DNA from: a virus
IMG/VR virus record: IMGVR_UViG_3300021424_000234
Span: 1-23,788 of that record
Reading direction: 5' to 3' (one strand)
Length of the DNA: 23,788 nucleotides
The stretch's first letter is position 1. Every line of letters begins with the position of its first letter. A program made the translations under genes and the position numbers. The notes below the pieces were generated by a model. The model made no database searches, was not told where the DNA came from, and worked only from the letters and a program-made list of their open reading frames with translations. Shown here in pieces: positions 13,909 through 19,968 of the stretch.

Positions 13909-13930
13909 ATCGAGGGGACACCACAAAGAT

Positions 13931-14196
13931 TACGCGCGCGTGGATCGTCATGTGCCTACCGTGGCCTACATACGCGCGAAGTGGGAGACATACGCGCGAA
14001 TCTGCCGGCCCATTACATACGCGCGAATCGTGAGGCCGCGTAAGACATACGCGCGAACGCCGCAGCCCCGCTGGTCCGTGGCCGCGCGAGCCCCGCTGGA
14101 TCGAGTGCGAGCGGGGCTCCAGGGCAGCGCAGTGTGCGGGGCTCCAGAATACGAGAAGCCCCGCCGTCCAGAAAGGAGGAAAGAAACGGCGGGGCT
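13931..14196. repeat. Array A: TACGCGC repeats plus octamer inverted-repeat module
   Basis: TACGCGC starts at 13931, 13971, 13991, 14018 and 14048, all in the same orientation, with GTGCCTACCGTGG at 13952-13964. Octamers follow: AGCCCCGC at 14064 and 14089 (25 bp apart), GCGGGGCT at 14111 and 14136 (25 bp apart), then an extra AGCCCCGC at 14157 paired with GCGGGGCT at 14189 (11-bp stem). No gene is credible between 13618 and 14297. The plus-strand ORF starting at 14208 overlaps the WhiB gene and looks random. Confidence 0.85.
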
Positions 14197-14297
14197 CTCG
14201 GACACACATGGAGGTTGTGCGTCGAGCACACCCTAACCGAGAACGCCGGCCGTCATCCAGCAACACCCGAACATTTGTTCGGATAATGGCTGGCTAT

Positions 14298-14522
14298 TTA
14301 GCGGGCTCGCTCCTTGACCATTCCGCGGTCGCGCTCGGTGGTGCCACCCCAGATGCCGTGCTCCTCATTCGCGCCAGCCACTCGACACTCATCGACGAGT
14401 GGGCACGACAGGCAGAGGGCGATGGCGATGGCCTCGCGACGGACGCGGGCCTGGGGTCGCTCTGCGTGAGGGGCGAAGAAGATTTTGCCCTTGCCCTTGC
14501 ACTTGGCTTCCTCGTTGTTCAT
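14298..14522 (-). CDS. WhiB-family regulator (second copy, short)
   Basis: 74 aa. Cluster cysteines C8, C37, C40 and C46 (spacing x28, x2, x5), followed by GIWGGTTERDR (56-66), a textbook Wbl signature. It is shorter than the first WhiB and lacks most N-terminal sequence. The ATG at 14522 overlaps the stop of 14519 (ATGA) and has SD AAAGGA; the frame extends to 14576 but inside the upstream gene. Expected to bind an iron-sulfur cluster and modulate host RNA polymerase. Last gene of the unit started at 15278. Confidence 0.9.
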   Translation of the reverse strand: MNNEEAKCKGKGKIFFAPHAERPQARVRREAIAIALCLSCPLVDECRVAGANEEHGIWGGTTERDRGMVKERAR

Positions 14523-14683
14523 TGCCCAATTCCTTTCTTCTGGTGCGCGGACAATTCGACGATGCGCTTCAGCCAATACTCAGCACCGCCTAGCGCATAC
14601 GGGTATCCATGCTCTTCGATCATGGCGGGGAGTTCCTTCAGCAGGTCTTCGATCCGCTGGACGTCGCATTCGGTGAGTGTCAT
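14519..14683 (-). CDS. Small helical protein, 54 aa
   Basis: Starts at the ATG at 14683, with SD AGGAGAA. It is mainly helical (VQRIEDLLKELPAMIEEHG, then GGAEYWLKRIVELSAHQKK). Not recognised. Translationally coupled to the WhiB gene by ATGA, so it may be its partner; this is position-based inference. Confidence 0.65.
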   Translation of the reverse strand: MTLTECDVQRIEDLLKELPAMIEEHGYPYALGGAEYWLKRIVELSAHQKKGIGQ

Positions 14684-14717
14684 TTCATTCTCCTGTTTCT
14701 GTGTTTGTAGATGATGG

Positions 14718-14745
14718 TGGGGTCGGCCTCCGAAGAGACCGACCC
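14718..14745 (-). terminator. Terminator after 14755
   Basis: GGGGTCGG (14718-14725) pairs with CCGACCCC (14738-14745), loop 12 nt with further GAAG-type pairing. It starts 9 bp after the 14755 stop; readthrough would reach 14519 and WhiB. Confidence 0.7.
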
Positions 14746-14754
14746 CTGAGCGGG

Positions 14755-15219
14755 TCACCACGATGACTGGTAGTAGAAGTCCCAGTCGTCGGGCATGGTG
14801 AGCAACTTCTCGATACGCTCGACCGTGTAGGCCAGCCCATCGAAGTACCACTTGTCGTACTCCGTGCCACCGAAGAAGAACCCGGACTCCGTGGGCAGGA
14901 GTTCGTCGGCCTTCGAGTGGTCGGCCAGCACCTCGCGACAGACGTCGCGCAGGCTTTCCAGCCCCTGACGTCCGACGTAGGACTCACGGCAGTCGTCCTC
15001 GCCACCCTGATGGTTGTCCACGAACCACTTGTGGATGGCGTTCTGCTTGCGCCAGTAGGCCACCATCACTTCGACGGTTGCGGAGGGCAAGTGGTCATCC
15101 ATGAACTCGCTGACTTGCACCGCCTTCATGATGTCGGCGTAAGCCTTGCGCTCGGCCTCGGGTCGCCATTCGGCGGGCGAGGTGTATTTCTTTGCGTGTA
15201 GGTACTGATCGAGTCCCAT
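14755..15219 (-). CDS. Conserved MGLDQYL-type phage protein
   Basis: 154 aa from the ATG at 15219. Landmarks MGLDQYLHAKKY, YWRKQNAIHKWFVDNHQGGEDDCRE (read as two blocks), LLPTESGFFFGGTEYDKWYF and the end DWDFYYQSSW are highly characteristic of a widespread phage and prophage family. All blocks are present and the length is normal. Its function has not been established to my knowledge. Leader and SD (TACTACAGAAAGGAA) are of the common type, behind the promoter at 15273. Confidence 0.88.
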   Translation of the reverse strand: MGLDQYLHAKKYTSPAEWRPEAERKAYADIMKAVQVSEFMDDHLPSATVEVMVAYWRKQNAIHKWFVDNHQGGEDDCRESYVGRQGLESLRDVCREVLADHSKADELLPTESGFFFGGTEYDKWYFDGLAYTVERIEKLLTMPDDWDFYYQSSW

Positions 15220-15272
15220 TGGGGATTCCTTTCTGTAGTAGGTATTTGGTTGGGTTGCCCCCACCACCACTA

Positions 15273-15302
15273 ATCCTAGTGGTGGCAGGGACAGGTTGTC
15301 AA
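15273..15302 (-). promoter_or_regulatory. SigA-like promoter for 14755/14519/WhiB
   Basis: TTGACA (15297-15302), 18 bp, TAGGAT (15273-15278). Perfect 9-bp arms CCACCACTA and TAGTGGTGG enclose the -10 core. Confidence 0.78.
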
Positions 15303-15548
15303 ATCAGCAACTGGCCATTTGGGTCTACCAGCGACGCCACGCTCGACCCCATCTAGGGGAAGTCGAACGGAGGTAGCACGCCAGGATCGGAAGATGCGGT
15401 GTCAGAAGTTCGGGCAGTAACACATGCACGGCAAGATCAACGGAACGCACAAGCCGGCAGGGGGAGCCAAACCGGAACCTCGACTCTGGGCGTCCTTCGT
15501 ACACGACGACGAACGACCAGAGCCACGGAGCCGACAACGAGCGCACGA
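15303..15548. other. 246-bp region with no confident gene
   Basis: No TACGCGC array, promoter or strong hairpin. A 46-aa plus-strand ORF (15424-15564, MHGKINGTHKPAGGAKPEPR at its start) has reasonable codon content but no SD and overlaps the 15549 gene. A frame just upstream ends RMRCQKFGQ. This may be the remains of a short gene. Confidence 0.35.
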
Positions 15549-15824
15549 TCAGATCGCGAGGTAGAGGCGTCGCGCTTCCGCGAGCGCGCCCCACAGCGTG
15601 TCGAACTGCTGGAACTCTCCGACCGTGTTGATGTGGCCGGTGGCGGGGTCGCTGTAGCGCACCGTGTACCGGCGCACCTTGTCGGGGCCTTTCTCGCTGG
15701 TCACGAAGAAGTCGCCGTAGGTGGTGCGACTCACGCGACTGTTGAAGAACCGCATGGCCTTTGTGTCGAAGAAGTAGTGGCCGGCGTCGATGTTCCGTTG
15801 CTTGATGGTGGTGATGGTGGTCAT
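15549..15824 (-). CDS. Conserved small actinophage protein, 91 aa
   Basis: ATG at 15824 with SD GAAAGGAAA. Reads GHYFFDTKAMRFFNSRV, then DFFVTSEKGPDKVRRYTVRY and TVGEFQQFDTLWGALAEA; this GHYFFDxxTMRFF / FVTSEK pattern recurs in many actinophage accessory genes. Mostly strands with a final helix. Function unknown. Single-gene unit behind the promoter at 15869. Confidence 0.78.
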   Translation of the reverse strand: MTTITTIKQRNIDAGHYFFDTKAMRFFNSRVSRTTYGDFFVTSEKGPDKVRRYTVRYSDPATGHINTVGEFQQFDTLWGALAEARRLYLAI

Positions 15825-15868
15825 GATTTCCTTTCTGTTGCTGATGGGTATTGCTTCCCCCACCCCTG

Positions 15869-15897
15869 AATCTATCAGGGGCAGGGGTCGCTGTCAA
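15869..15897 (-). promoter_or_regulatory. SigA-like promoter for 15549
   Basis: TTGACA (15892-15897), 17 bp, TAGATT (15869-15874) in the loop of CCCCTGA/TCAGGGG. The stop codon of the 15899 gene is the TGA of TGATTTGACA. Confidence 0.82.
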
Positions 15898-15898
15898 A

Positions 15899-16264
15899 TC
15901 AGAGGAGGTACTCCTCCTCGTCCTCGTCGTCCTCGTCCTCGCTGATGAGCACGATCTCGACACTGGCGATGCGCCCATTGACGTACGTGGCGTACACGGG
16001 GTAGGTGCCGTCGCCGTAGCCCGATGCGAACGCGATGCCGGTATCGAACGTGCCCAACTGCCCAGCACTGTCCTCATTGAGCGTCGCGCCACACGCGCCG
16101 TTGTAGGTGAACGGGTACTTGCCGTCCACGGCGTTTGCGGGGGCGTACGGCTGGTCGGCCCAGTCGTCGGCCTTGATGTAGCACGGGTCGCAGATCATGA
16201 GTTGGCCGGAGTCCACGCCCACGTGTCCGATGAGCACGGTTCCCGTGATGTTGGTGATGGTCAT
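15899..16264 (-). CDS. DUF4241-like phage protein
   Basis: 121 aa. GHVGVDSGQLMICDPCYI near residues 13-30 and GIAFASGYGDGTYPVYA near 75-92 are the hallmarks of a strand-rich family (DUF4241-like) found in phages and bacteria; the VDSGQ, CDP and GDGxYPV motifs are all here. It ends in an extreme acidic tail (SEDEDDEDEEE). Function unknown. The stop codon is built into the promoter of the next gene. SD GAGGAAC. Confidence 0.72.
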   Translation of the reverse strand: MTITNITGTVLIGHVGVDSGQLMICDPCYIKADDWADQPYAPANAVDGKYPFTYNGACGATLNEDSAGQLGTFDTGIAFASGYGDGTYPVYATYVNGRIASVEIVLISEDEDDEDEEEYLL

Positions 16265-16303
16265 TGTTCCTCTTTCTTGGTTGGGGTATTGCTCCCACCA
16301 CTG

Positions 16304-16332
16304 AATCTATCAGCGGTAGGTGGGTCTGTCAA
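16304..16332 (-). promoter_or_regulatory. SigA-like promoter for 15899
   Basis: TTGACA (16327-16332), 17 bp, TAGATT (16304-16309), arms CCACTGA/TCAGCGG with one mismatch. Confidence 0.82.
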
Positions 16333-16333
16333 A

Positions 16334-16370
16334 TCGAGGGGGAGTGGGGGGCTTGCGCCCCCCGCCCTCG
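16334..16370 (-). terminator. Terminator after 16372
   Basis: GGGGGGC-TTGC-GCCCCCC (16346-16363) inside an outer CGAGGG/CCCTCG pair. Same TTGC tetraloop as 20274 and 21377. Confidence 0.75.
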
Positions 16371-16371
16371 C

Positions 16372-16893
16372 TCAGTCGAGCCTGCTCCAGCACGAGGCCT
16401 TGATACCGGCCTCGCGGAGCACCTCGGCCACGGCGCGCATGGCCGCGTCCTTGCGCTCGTAGGACTGACTGCGCGCGTCCTCCGGCACGATGACGGACGA
16501 CCACACGGAGAGGCCACCGCCGTAGTGCTTGCTCGTGCGCACGTTGGCCTTGAGCCAGTGAGCGAACGACGAGTTCGCGGGCTTCACGACGAGCGACGCG
16601 AAACCGCACACGCCCTCGCTCACGTGGTACACGGGTTTGGTCTCGTCGAACGAGTCGTCGAACAGACCCTTCGCCGTGCCCACGAGCATGGGGGTGGGGA
16701 TGGCTTCGTGCCACGCCTTGATACCGGCCTGAACGGCGCGCGACCAGAGTTCGGCGTGACCGGCCTTGCGGGCCTTGCGGGCCTCGGCCTCGTCGCTGAT
16801 CTTGGCCTTCCACGCGGCCCGTGCCTCGGCGCGGTGAGTGGAGCAGTAGGCACTCTTGCCCACTGCGGGCGTGTCGCATGAACGACAAATCAT
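16372..16893 (-). CDS. Zinc-finger phage protein with VPTPM-type domain
   Basis: 173 aa. The N-terminus MICRSCDTPAVGKSAYCSTH is a C-x2-C / C-x2-H zinc finger followed by a basic-acidic helix. Then comes a domain I recognise from other actinophages: AIPTPMLVG, VYHVSEGVCGFASLVVKP, NSSFAHWLKAN, YGGGLSVWSSV, and a helical end (AAMRAVAEVLREAGIKA). Function unestablished. The gene has two promoters in tandem from a 68-bp duplication. SD GAAAGGAA. Confidence 0.8.
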   Translation of the reverse strand: MICRSCDTPAVGKSAYCSTHRAEARAAWKAKISDEAEARKARKAGHAELWSRAVQAGIKAWHEAIPTPMLVGTAKGLFDDSFDETKPVYHVSEGVCGFASLVVKPANSSFAHWLKANVRTSKHYGGGLSVWSSVIVPEDARSQSYERKDAAMRAVAEVLREAGIKASCWSRLD

Positions 16894-16942
16894 GATGATT
16901 CCTTTCTGTAGTAGGTAGCGTCAGGTTTCCCCGACAACCCCG

Positions 16943-16971
16943 AACCTATCACCCACAGTGTGCCGTGTCAA
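16943..16971 (-). promoter_or_regulatory. Proximal promoter for 16372
   Basis: TTGACA (16966-16971), 17 bp, TAGGTT (16943-16948); no -10 palindrome. Confidence 0.75.
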
Positions 16972-17023
16972 ATCGACGCTCCGTGGAGGGGATTCGGGGG
17001 TGTCGGTTTCCCCGACAACACTG

Positions 17024-17052
17024 AACCTATCAGACCGTAGTGAGCGTGTCAA
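17024..17052 (-). promoter_or_regulatory. Distal promoter for 16372
   Basis: TTGACA (17047-17052), 17 bp, TAGGTT (17024-17029) between CTGA and TCAG. Confidence 0.78.
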
Positions 17053-17107
17053 ATCGACGCTCCGTGGAGGGGGGAGAGAGGAACACGCACACGCGCGCGC
17101 GAGCGCA

Positions 17108-17315
17108 TACGCGCCCATGTGCCTACCGTGCGTGCGCATACGCGCGGTTCAGGATACGCGCGGTGCTCGGGTGTCGGATACGCGCGGTTGGTGGCCGGCG
17201 TCGAGGGCCTCGGTTACGCGCCGCAGCCCCGTAAGGATCGAGCGATTCGCAGCCCCGCTAGACAGACTCCTCCCCTGGGAAAGCGGGGCTTCCGTCTTGA
17301 GTTGAGTGCGGGGCT
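17108..17315. repeat. Array B: TACGCGC repeats plus octamer module
   Basis: TACGCGC at 17108, 17139, 17155, 17179 and 17215; GTGCCTACCGTG at 17119-17130. Octamers: AGCCCCG at 17225 and AGCCCCGC at 17251 (26 bp), GCGGGGCT at 17283 and 17308 (25 bp). The last octamer lies in the spacer of the plus-strand promoter for the 17332 gene. Confidence 0.85.
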
Positions 17316-17325
17316 TCGATACGAT
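17297..17325 (+). promoter_or_regulatory. Plus-strand promoter of 17332
   Basis: TTGAGT (17297-17302), 17-bp spacer, TACGAT (17320-17325). The -10 ends 6 nt before the ATG, as at 8293, so a leaderless transcript is expected. Confidence 0.65.
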
Positions 17326-17331
17326 TGAGCG

Positions 17332-17559
17332 ATGGACGGACATCTTCCCCCGCTGTATCAGTGCGACCTGTGTGGCCGCGACATTCTTCGGATTGAGAAG
17401 GACGTGTGGCTGCGCATCGAGGGCTATACCCGCATCACGAAGAAGGGCAAACTCAATGCCGGCGATGTGAAGATGCTGAAGATGATCGGCGGGGTTGCCT
17501 GTCAGACCTGTGTTGATCTGAAAGACAACCCCCCTGACATGTCTCTAACTCTGTTCTGA
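17332..17559 (+). CDS. Small cysteine-rich protein, plus strand
   Basis: 75 aa. CDLCGRDIL near residue 11 and CQTC near 58 form a probable zinc-binding pair; between them a strand-rich VWLRIEGYTRI and a basic KKGKLNAGDVKML. No SD; the promoter suggests leaderless expression. It is isolated among minus-strand genes and directly behind array B, like the gene at 20910 behind array D. Ends back-to-back with 17560 with no gap. Function unknown, possibly DNA or protein binding. Confidence 0.7.
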   Translation: MDGHLPPLYQCDLCGRDILRIEKDVWLRIEGYTRITKKGKLNAGDVKMLKMIGGVACQTCVDLKDNPPDMSLTLF

Positions 17560-17769
17560 TTAGATCAGAGTCACCTTGGTGCTCTCGACCCAACGCTCGC
17601 CACGGCCCGAGATGGGCGTGACCTTAAGGTCGATGTGTCCGTAGCGGAATCGAGCGTCCGTCACGGTGATCGAGACGATCAGTCCCTCCACGTCGATGGT
17701 GCCCATTCGGTGCTTAAACTCATCGAGGTTCGTATCGGTGATCTTCTTCTTGGTTTCTGTTGCTTCCAC
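17560..17769 (-). CDS. Hypothetical small protein, 69 aa
   Basis: GTG start at 17769 with SD AAAGGAAC. A helical, charged N-terminus (TETKKKITDTNLDEFKHR) is followed by strands (GLIVSITVTDARFRYGHIDL, then WVESTKVTLI). Resembles a small beta-sandwich or OB-like fold; family not recognised. Its promoter sits inside the end of the upstream 17812 gene. Confidence 0.65.
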   Translation of the reverse strand: MEATETKKKITDTNLDEFKHRMGTIDVEGLIVSITVTDARFRYGHIDLKVTPISGRGERWVESTKVTLI

Positions 17770-17808
17770 TTGTAGTTCCTTTCTATAGGTGGGTGTTGCT
17801 GTTGGTTG

Positions 17809-17838
17809 ATGTTAGAAGGGCTCTTCGCCCTTTGTCAA
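17809..17838 (-). promoter_or_regulatory. Promoter for 17560 inside the 17812 gene end
   Basis: TTGACA (17833-17838), 18 bp, TAACAT (17809-17814). The spacer is a hairpin, AAGGGC-TCTTC-GCCCTT (17816-17832), so it may end the upstream message and start the next. It differs from the common promoter. Confidence 0.55.
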
Positions 17839-18015
17839 GGCGACGCGGATCAGAGGCCTGTGCCGGCTTCCCGACATGAGCCACGCGATCGAGTCACGTA
17901 GTTGCCGTTCGATCACCTCGTAGTCCTCCATGGGGAGAGCCATGATGTTGGTGATGTCACGCTTGGCGTTGTTCAGGATGAGCAGGGCTCGCTCCTGGGG
18001 GTTGAGTTTGGTCAT
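17812..18015 (-). CDS. Small helical protein, 67 aa
   Basis: The ATG at 18015 has SD GAGGAG seven nt upstream; the ATG at 18045 has none. Reads MTKLNPQERALLILNNAKRD, then ALPMEDYEVIERQLRDSIAW: two amphipathic helices and a short basic end. Not recognised. Its final codons carry the hairpin and -35 of the next promoter. Second gene of the 18228 unit. Confidence 0.62.
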   Translation of the reverse strand: MTKLNPQERALLILNNAKRDITNIMALPMEDYEVIERQLRDSIAWLMSGSRHRPLIRVALTKGEEPF

Positions 18016-18048
18016 CTCTGGCTCCTCGATTGGTTCACGGAACATGGT

Positions 18049-18228
18049 TCAGATCATCTCTCCTTCTTCGTCCAACTCGAACCAGTCGAGTTCGACACAC
18101 TCGCGGGCGAGTTCGCCTCGTGCTTCTTTCTCGTCGAGCATTCGTGCCGACAGTTCGCGCGCCTGATCTGAGTCGTCGGCGTGGACGTAGGTACGGACGA
18201 TGTATTCGACCATGTAAAACTTCGTCAT
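18049..18228 (-). CDS. Small protein with alpha/beta pattern, 59 aa
   Basis: Starts at the ATG at 18228. MVEYIVRTYVHADDSDQARE gives a strand followed by an acidic helix (SARMLDEKEARGELARECV), then ELDWFELDEEGEMI. The pattern resembles small proteins in which a strand is followed by a DxxxA helix, but no family is certain. Behind the promoter at 18267; co-transcribed with 17812. Confidence 0.62.
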   Translation of the reverse strand: MTKFYMVEYIVRTYVHADDSDQARELSARMLDEKEARGELARECVELDWFELDEEGEMI

Positions 18229-18266
18229 GGGTTCCTCTCTGTGGGGTTGTTCTCCCCCCACACCTG

Positions 18267-18295
18267 AATCTATCAGGCGCAGGGGGAGCGGTCAA
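18267..18295 (-). promoter_or_regulatory. SigA-like promoter for 18049/17812
   Basis: TTGACC (18290-18295), 17 bp, TAGATT (18267-18272) between CCTGA and TCAGG. Stop codon of 18297 lies in TGATTTGACC. Confidence 0.8.
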
Positions 18296-18296
18296 A

Positions 18297-18656
18297 TCAG
18301 ACCGTGGTGGACTCGGGCCGCATCCGGAAGATGTCGTTCAGCGGGAGCACTCCCCGGATGACGCTCTCCGGCACGTCGTGGTTGTCGCCGTCGTACTCGC
18401 CGGCTTCGTTGAGACCGCCCACGACCACGCAGGGACCGTAGAGCGGACGAGCGAACAGGAGCGATGCGACGAGGTTGGGCGCCATGCCATCGGTCAAGCC
18501 GGTGTCATTGACGTACCCGACGATCGCACCGTCACGGGACCGTACGCAGTCGAACCAACCGCCGACCATCGAGTTGATGTCGATGTGCTCGGGCGCAAGG
18601 TTGCGGACATTGACGAGTCCTCGCTCGGAGTCGTCGTGGATGAACAGGATGTTCAT
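18297..18656 (-). CDS. DUF3846-like phage protein
   Basis: 119 aa from the ATG at 18656, SD GAAAGGAAA. The core INSMVGGWFDCVRS, GYVNDTGLTDGMAPNLVASLL and GPCVVVGG follows the order of the DUF3846 family (VGG, then N-E/D-G, then N-x-A-T/S, then G-x-VVVG), a short domain common in phages. Function unknown. Single gene behind the promoter at 18700; its stop is merged with the next promoter. Confidence 0.72.
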   Translation of the reverse strand: MNILFIHDDSERGLVNVRNLAPEHIDINSMVGGWFDCVRSRDGAIVGYVNDTGLTDGMAPNLVASLLFARPLYGPCVVVGGLNEAGEYDGDNHDVPESVIRGVLPLNDIFRMRPESTTV

Positions 18657-18699
18657 TGGGTTTCCTTTCTGTTGTTGGTGGGGTTGCCCCCCACCACTG

Positions 18700-18728
18700 A
18701 ATCTATCAGTGGCAGGGGGCTGAGTCAA
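18700..18728 (-). promoter_or_regulatory. SigA-like promoter for 18297
   Basis: TTGACT (18723-18728), 17 bp, TAGATT (18700-18705) with perfect arms CCACTGA/TCAGTGG. Stop codon of 18730 is embedded. Confidence 0.82.
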
Positions 18729-18729
18729 A

Positions 18730-19050
18730 TCAGCCGTAGACGAGCGTCCCGAACACAGCCCACTGAAGGACCACGTCGGCGGCGTCCGAATCGAAGTCGT
18801 CGTCCTGGATCGCCCGGGCGACAACCCGGTAGCCGGGCTTCTCCTCCTTGACGAACTGCTCCGCCAGCCGGCGGATGGCGGTAGCCGACATCGTCGTGAA
18901 GATGGCACCGTCCTCGTCGTTCGGATCGTCCATCCCGATGGTGATGGCATCGTCGCCGTCCACATCCAACTGGCGATACCAGTCGTACGTGTCCGCTCCT
19001 GAGAAGACGAGGTGGTCCACCACGTCCTGAGTGCTTGCGTTCCAGCGCAT
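18730..19050 (-). CDS. Hypothetical acidic protein, 106 aa
   Basis: ATG at 19050, SD GAAAGGAG. Sequence MRWNASTQDVVDHLVFSGAD, then DAITIGMDDPNDEDGA and AIRRLAEQFVKEEKPGYRV. Acidic loops (DDPNDEDG, DDDFDSDAAD) alternate with strands and helices. Family not recognised; it might be a small regulatory or inhibitor protein but nothing in the sequence proves it. Single-gene unit followed directly by the next promoter. Confidence 0.65.
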   Translation of the reverse strand: MRWNASTQDVVDHLVFSGADTYDWYRQLDVDGDDAITIGMDDPNDEDGAIFTTMSATAIRRLAEQFVKEEKPGYRVVARAIQDDDFDSDAADVVLQWAVFGTLVYG

Positions 19051-19096
19051 TGTGCGCTCCTTTCTTGTTGGGGAGCCGTTCTCCCCGACAACCCTG

Positions 19097-19125
19097 AACC
19101 TATCAGCCCCAGGGGTCGCTGTCAA
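19097..19125 (-). promoter_or_regulatory. SigA-like promoter for 18730
   Basis: TTGACA (19120-19125), 17 bp, TAGGTT (19097-19102) between CTGA and TCAG. Confidence 0.8.
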
Positions 19126-19174
19126 ATCGGGCCGAGGTGGTGGAGGGAGAGAGGAACGGGCGCACGCACGCACA

Positions 19175-19368
19175 TACGCACACCGTGCGCACGCGCGAGG
19201 GCATACGCGCTGTGCCGGCATACGCGCCATCCTGGGATACGCGCGGTTTTGATACGCGCGGTTTTGATACGCGCGGTTTTGGCCGGCAGCCCCGCTAGTT
19301 ATTTGCTTCGGCAGCCCCGCATCTAGCGATGTGCGCGGGGCTCTCGACCCTCGTATGGGGACGGGGCT
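19175..19368. repeat. Array C: TACGCGC repeats plus octamer module
   Basis: TACGCGC at 19204, 19221, 19238, 19253 and 19268, with a variant TACGCAC at 19175 beside ACCGTGCG. Three copies of GATACGCGCGGTTTT are in perfect tandem (19237-19281). Octamers: AGCCCCGC at 19288 and 19313 (25 bp), GCGGGGCT at 19335 and CGGGGCT at 19362 (26 bp). There is no gene from 19126 to 19423. Confidence 0.85.
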
Positions 19369-19423
19369 CTAGCCCAGATGGTGGGCGGGCGAGTGGGGCC
19401 AGGTTGCCCTGACCCCCTTCACC

Positions 19424-19654
19424 TCATGCTACGGCTGAGTCGCCGATGGCGCCGGCATTGAGCGCGACGAGTATCTCCTGAACCGCCATGAGAAACTCGA
19501 TGTCCGTGGCGGGCCTGCTGTCGCCGGCTTCGTCGTAGACGAGGTAGGTCCTGTCGATCAGGTGCTCATCGAGCGCGTGCTCTAGAGCCTCCGTGATCGA
19601 GCAGAGAACCCACTTGTCGTCGAGGATGTCCTGTGCGAGCGCGCCCAGGCTCAT
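19424..19654 (-). CDS. Hypothetical small protein, 76 aa
   Basis: ATG at 19654 overlaps the stop of 19651 (ATGA) with SD GGAGGTG. Sequence MSLGALAQDILDDKWVLCSI, then EALEHALDEHLIDRTYLVYD and helical EFLMAVQEILVALN. Largely helical and acidic, unrecognised. Second gene of the 19896 unit. Confidence 0.65.
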   Translation of the reverse strand: MSLGALAQDILDDKWVLCSITEALEHALDEHLIDRTYLVYDEAGDSRPATDIEFLMAVQEILVALNAGAIGDSAVA

Positions 19655-19896
19655 CGCGCCACCTCCGTGTTGTTGAGGCCCCACGAGATGGCCTTCATGA
19701 GGTACACGGCCAACTCGTCGGCCACGTCGGACAGGCGTACGATGTCGTCGCCGGTGTCGATGTCGGCCCACTCGGTGGGCGAGACGAACTCGTCGTTCTG
19801 AAGAACAGCCACCTCTTTGCGGCCGAACGACTCCACGATGGAGAACATCGCGCCGTTGGGCAGGATGGGCTGGATGCGCTGGATGTGGTCGGACAT
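19651..19896 (-). CDS. Hypothetical small protein, 81 aa
   Basis: ATG at 19896 with SD AGAAAGAAGGAA. The N-terminal half is strand-like (LPNGAMFSIVESFGRKEVAV, LQNDEFVSP) and the C-terminal half helical (IVRLSDVADELAVYLMKAI). No family recognised. Overlap with 19424 suggests a functional pair. Behind the promoter with the longest palindrome in the window. Confidence 0.65.
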   Translation of the reverse strand: MSDHIQRIQPILPNGAMFSIVESFGRKEVAVLQNDEFVSPTEWADIDTGDDIVRLSDVADELAVYLMKAISWGLNNTEVAR

Positions 19897-19928
19897 GATT
19901 CCTTCTTTCTGTTTGATGGGGTTGGGCC

Positions 19929-19967
19929 CCCTGCTACTGAATCTACAGTAGCAGGGGAGGTTGTCAA
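19929..19967 (-). promoter_or_regulatory. SigA-like promoter with a 12-bp palindrome (19651/19424)
   Basis: TTGACA (19962-19967), 16 bp, TAGATT (19940-19945). CCCCTGCTACTG and CAGTAGCAGGGG pair perfectly, with the -10 hexamer alone in the loop. The stop codon of 19969 is the TGA of TGAGTTGACA. Confidence 0.85.
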
Positions 19968-19968
19968 C

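Larger units (their letters stand above)
16924..17072 (-). repeat. Tandem duplication of a 68-bp promoter block
   Basis: Blocks 16924-16991 and 17005-17072 share the leader start (GGTTTCCCCGACAAC), the promoter and the tail CGACGCTCCGTGGAGGGG. They differ mainly in the spacer and the flanks of the -10. Confidence 0.85.

Noticed and set aside
13931-14055. TACGCGC arrays as CRISPR repeats
   Set aside because: The repeat unit is only 7-15 bp, spacing is irregular, spacers are shorter than any known CRISPR spacer, and no cas gene is present.
14064-14196. Octamer module A as tRNA genes or simple terminators
   Set aside because: No cloverleaf or anticodon stem can be drawn. The fixed 25-26 bp direct spacing and presence upstream of plus-strand genes in B and D fit a regulatory module better than a terminator alone.
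14208-14714. Plus-strand ORF directly after array A, parallel to 17332 and 20910
   Set aside because: It overlaps the second WhiB gene entirely and the product looks random. Arrays A, C and E therefore seem to have no plus-strand gene.
15325-16092. 255-aa minus-strand ORF
   Set aside because: Arginine- and serine-rich frame overlapping 15549 and 15899, both of which have SD, promoters and recognisable conserved motifs.
18297-19091. Long minus-strand frame ending in the DUF3846-like gene
   Set aside because: The part above 18656 runs through a promoter, an SD block and the 18730 gene in another frame; only the last 119 codons are coding.
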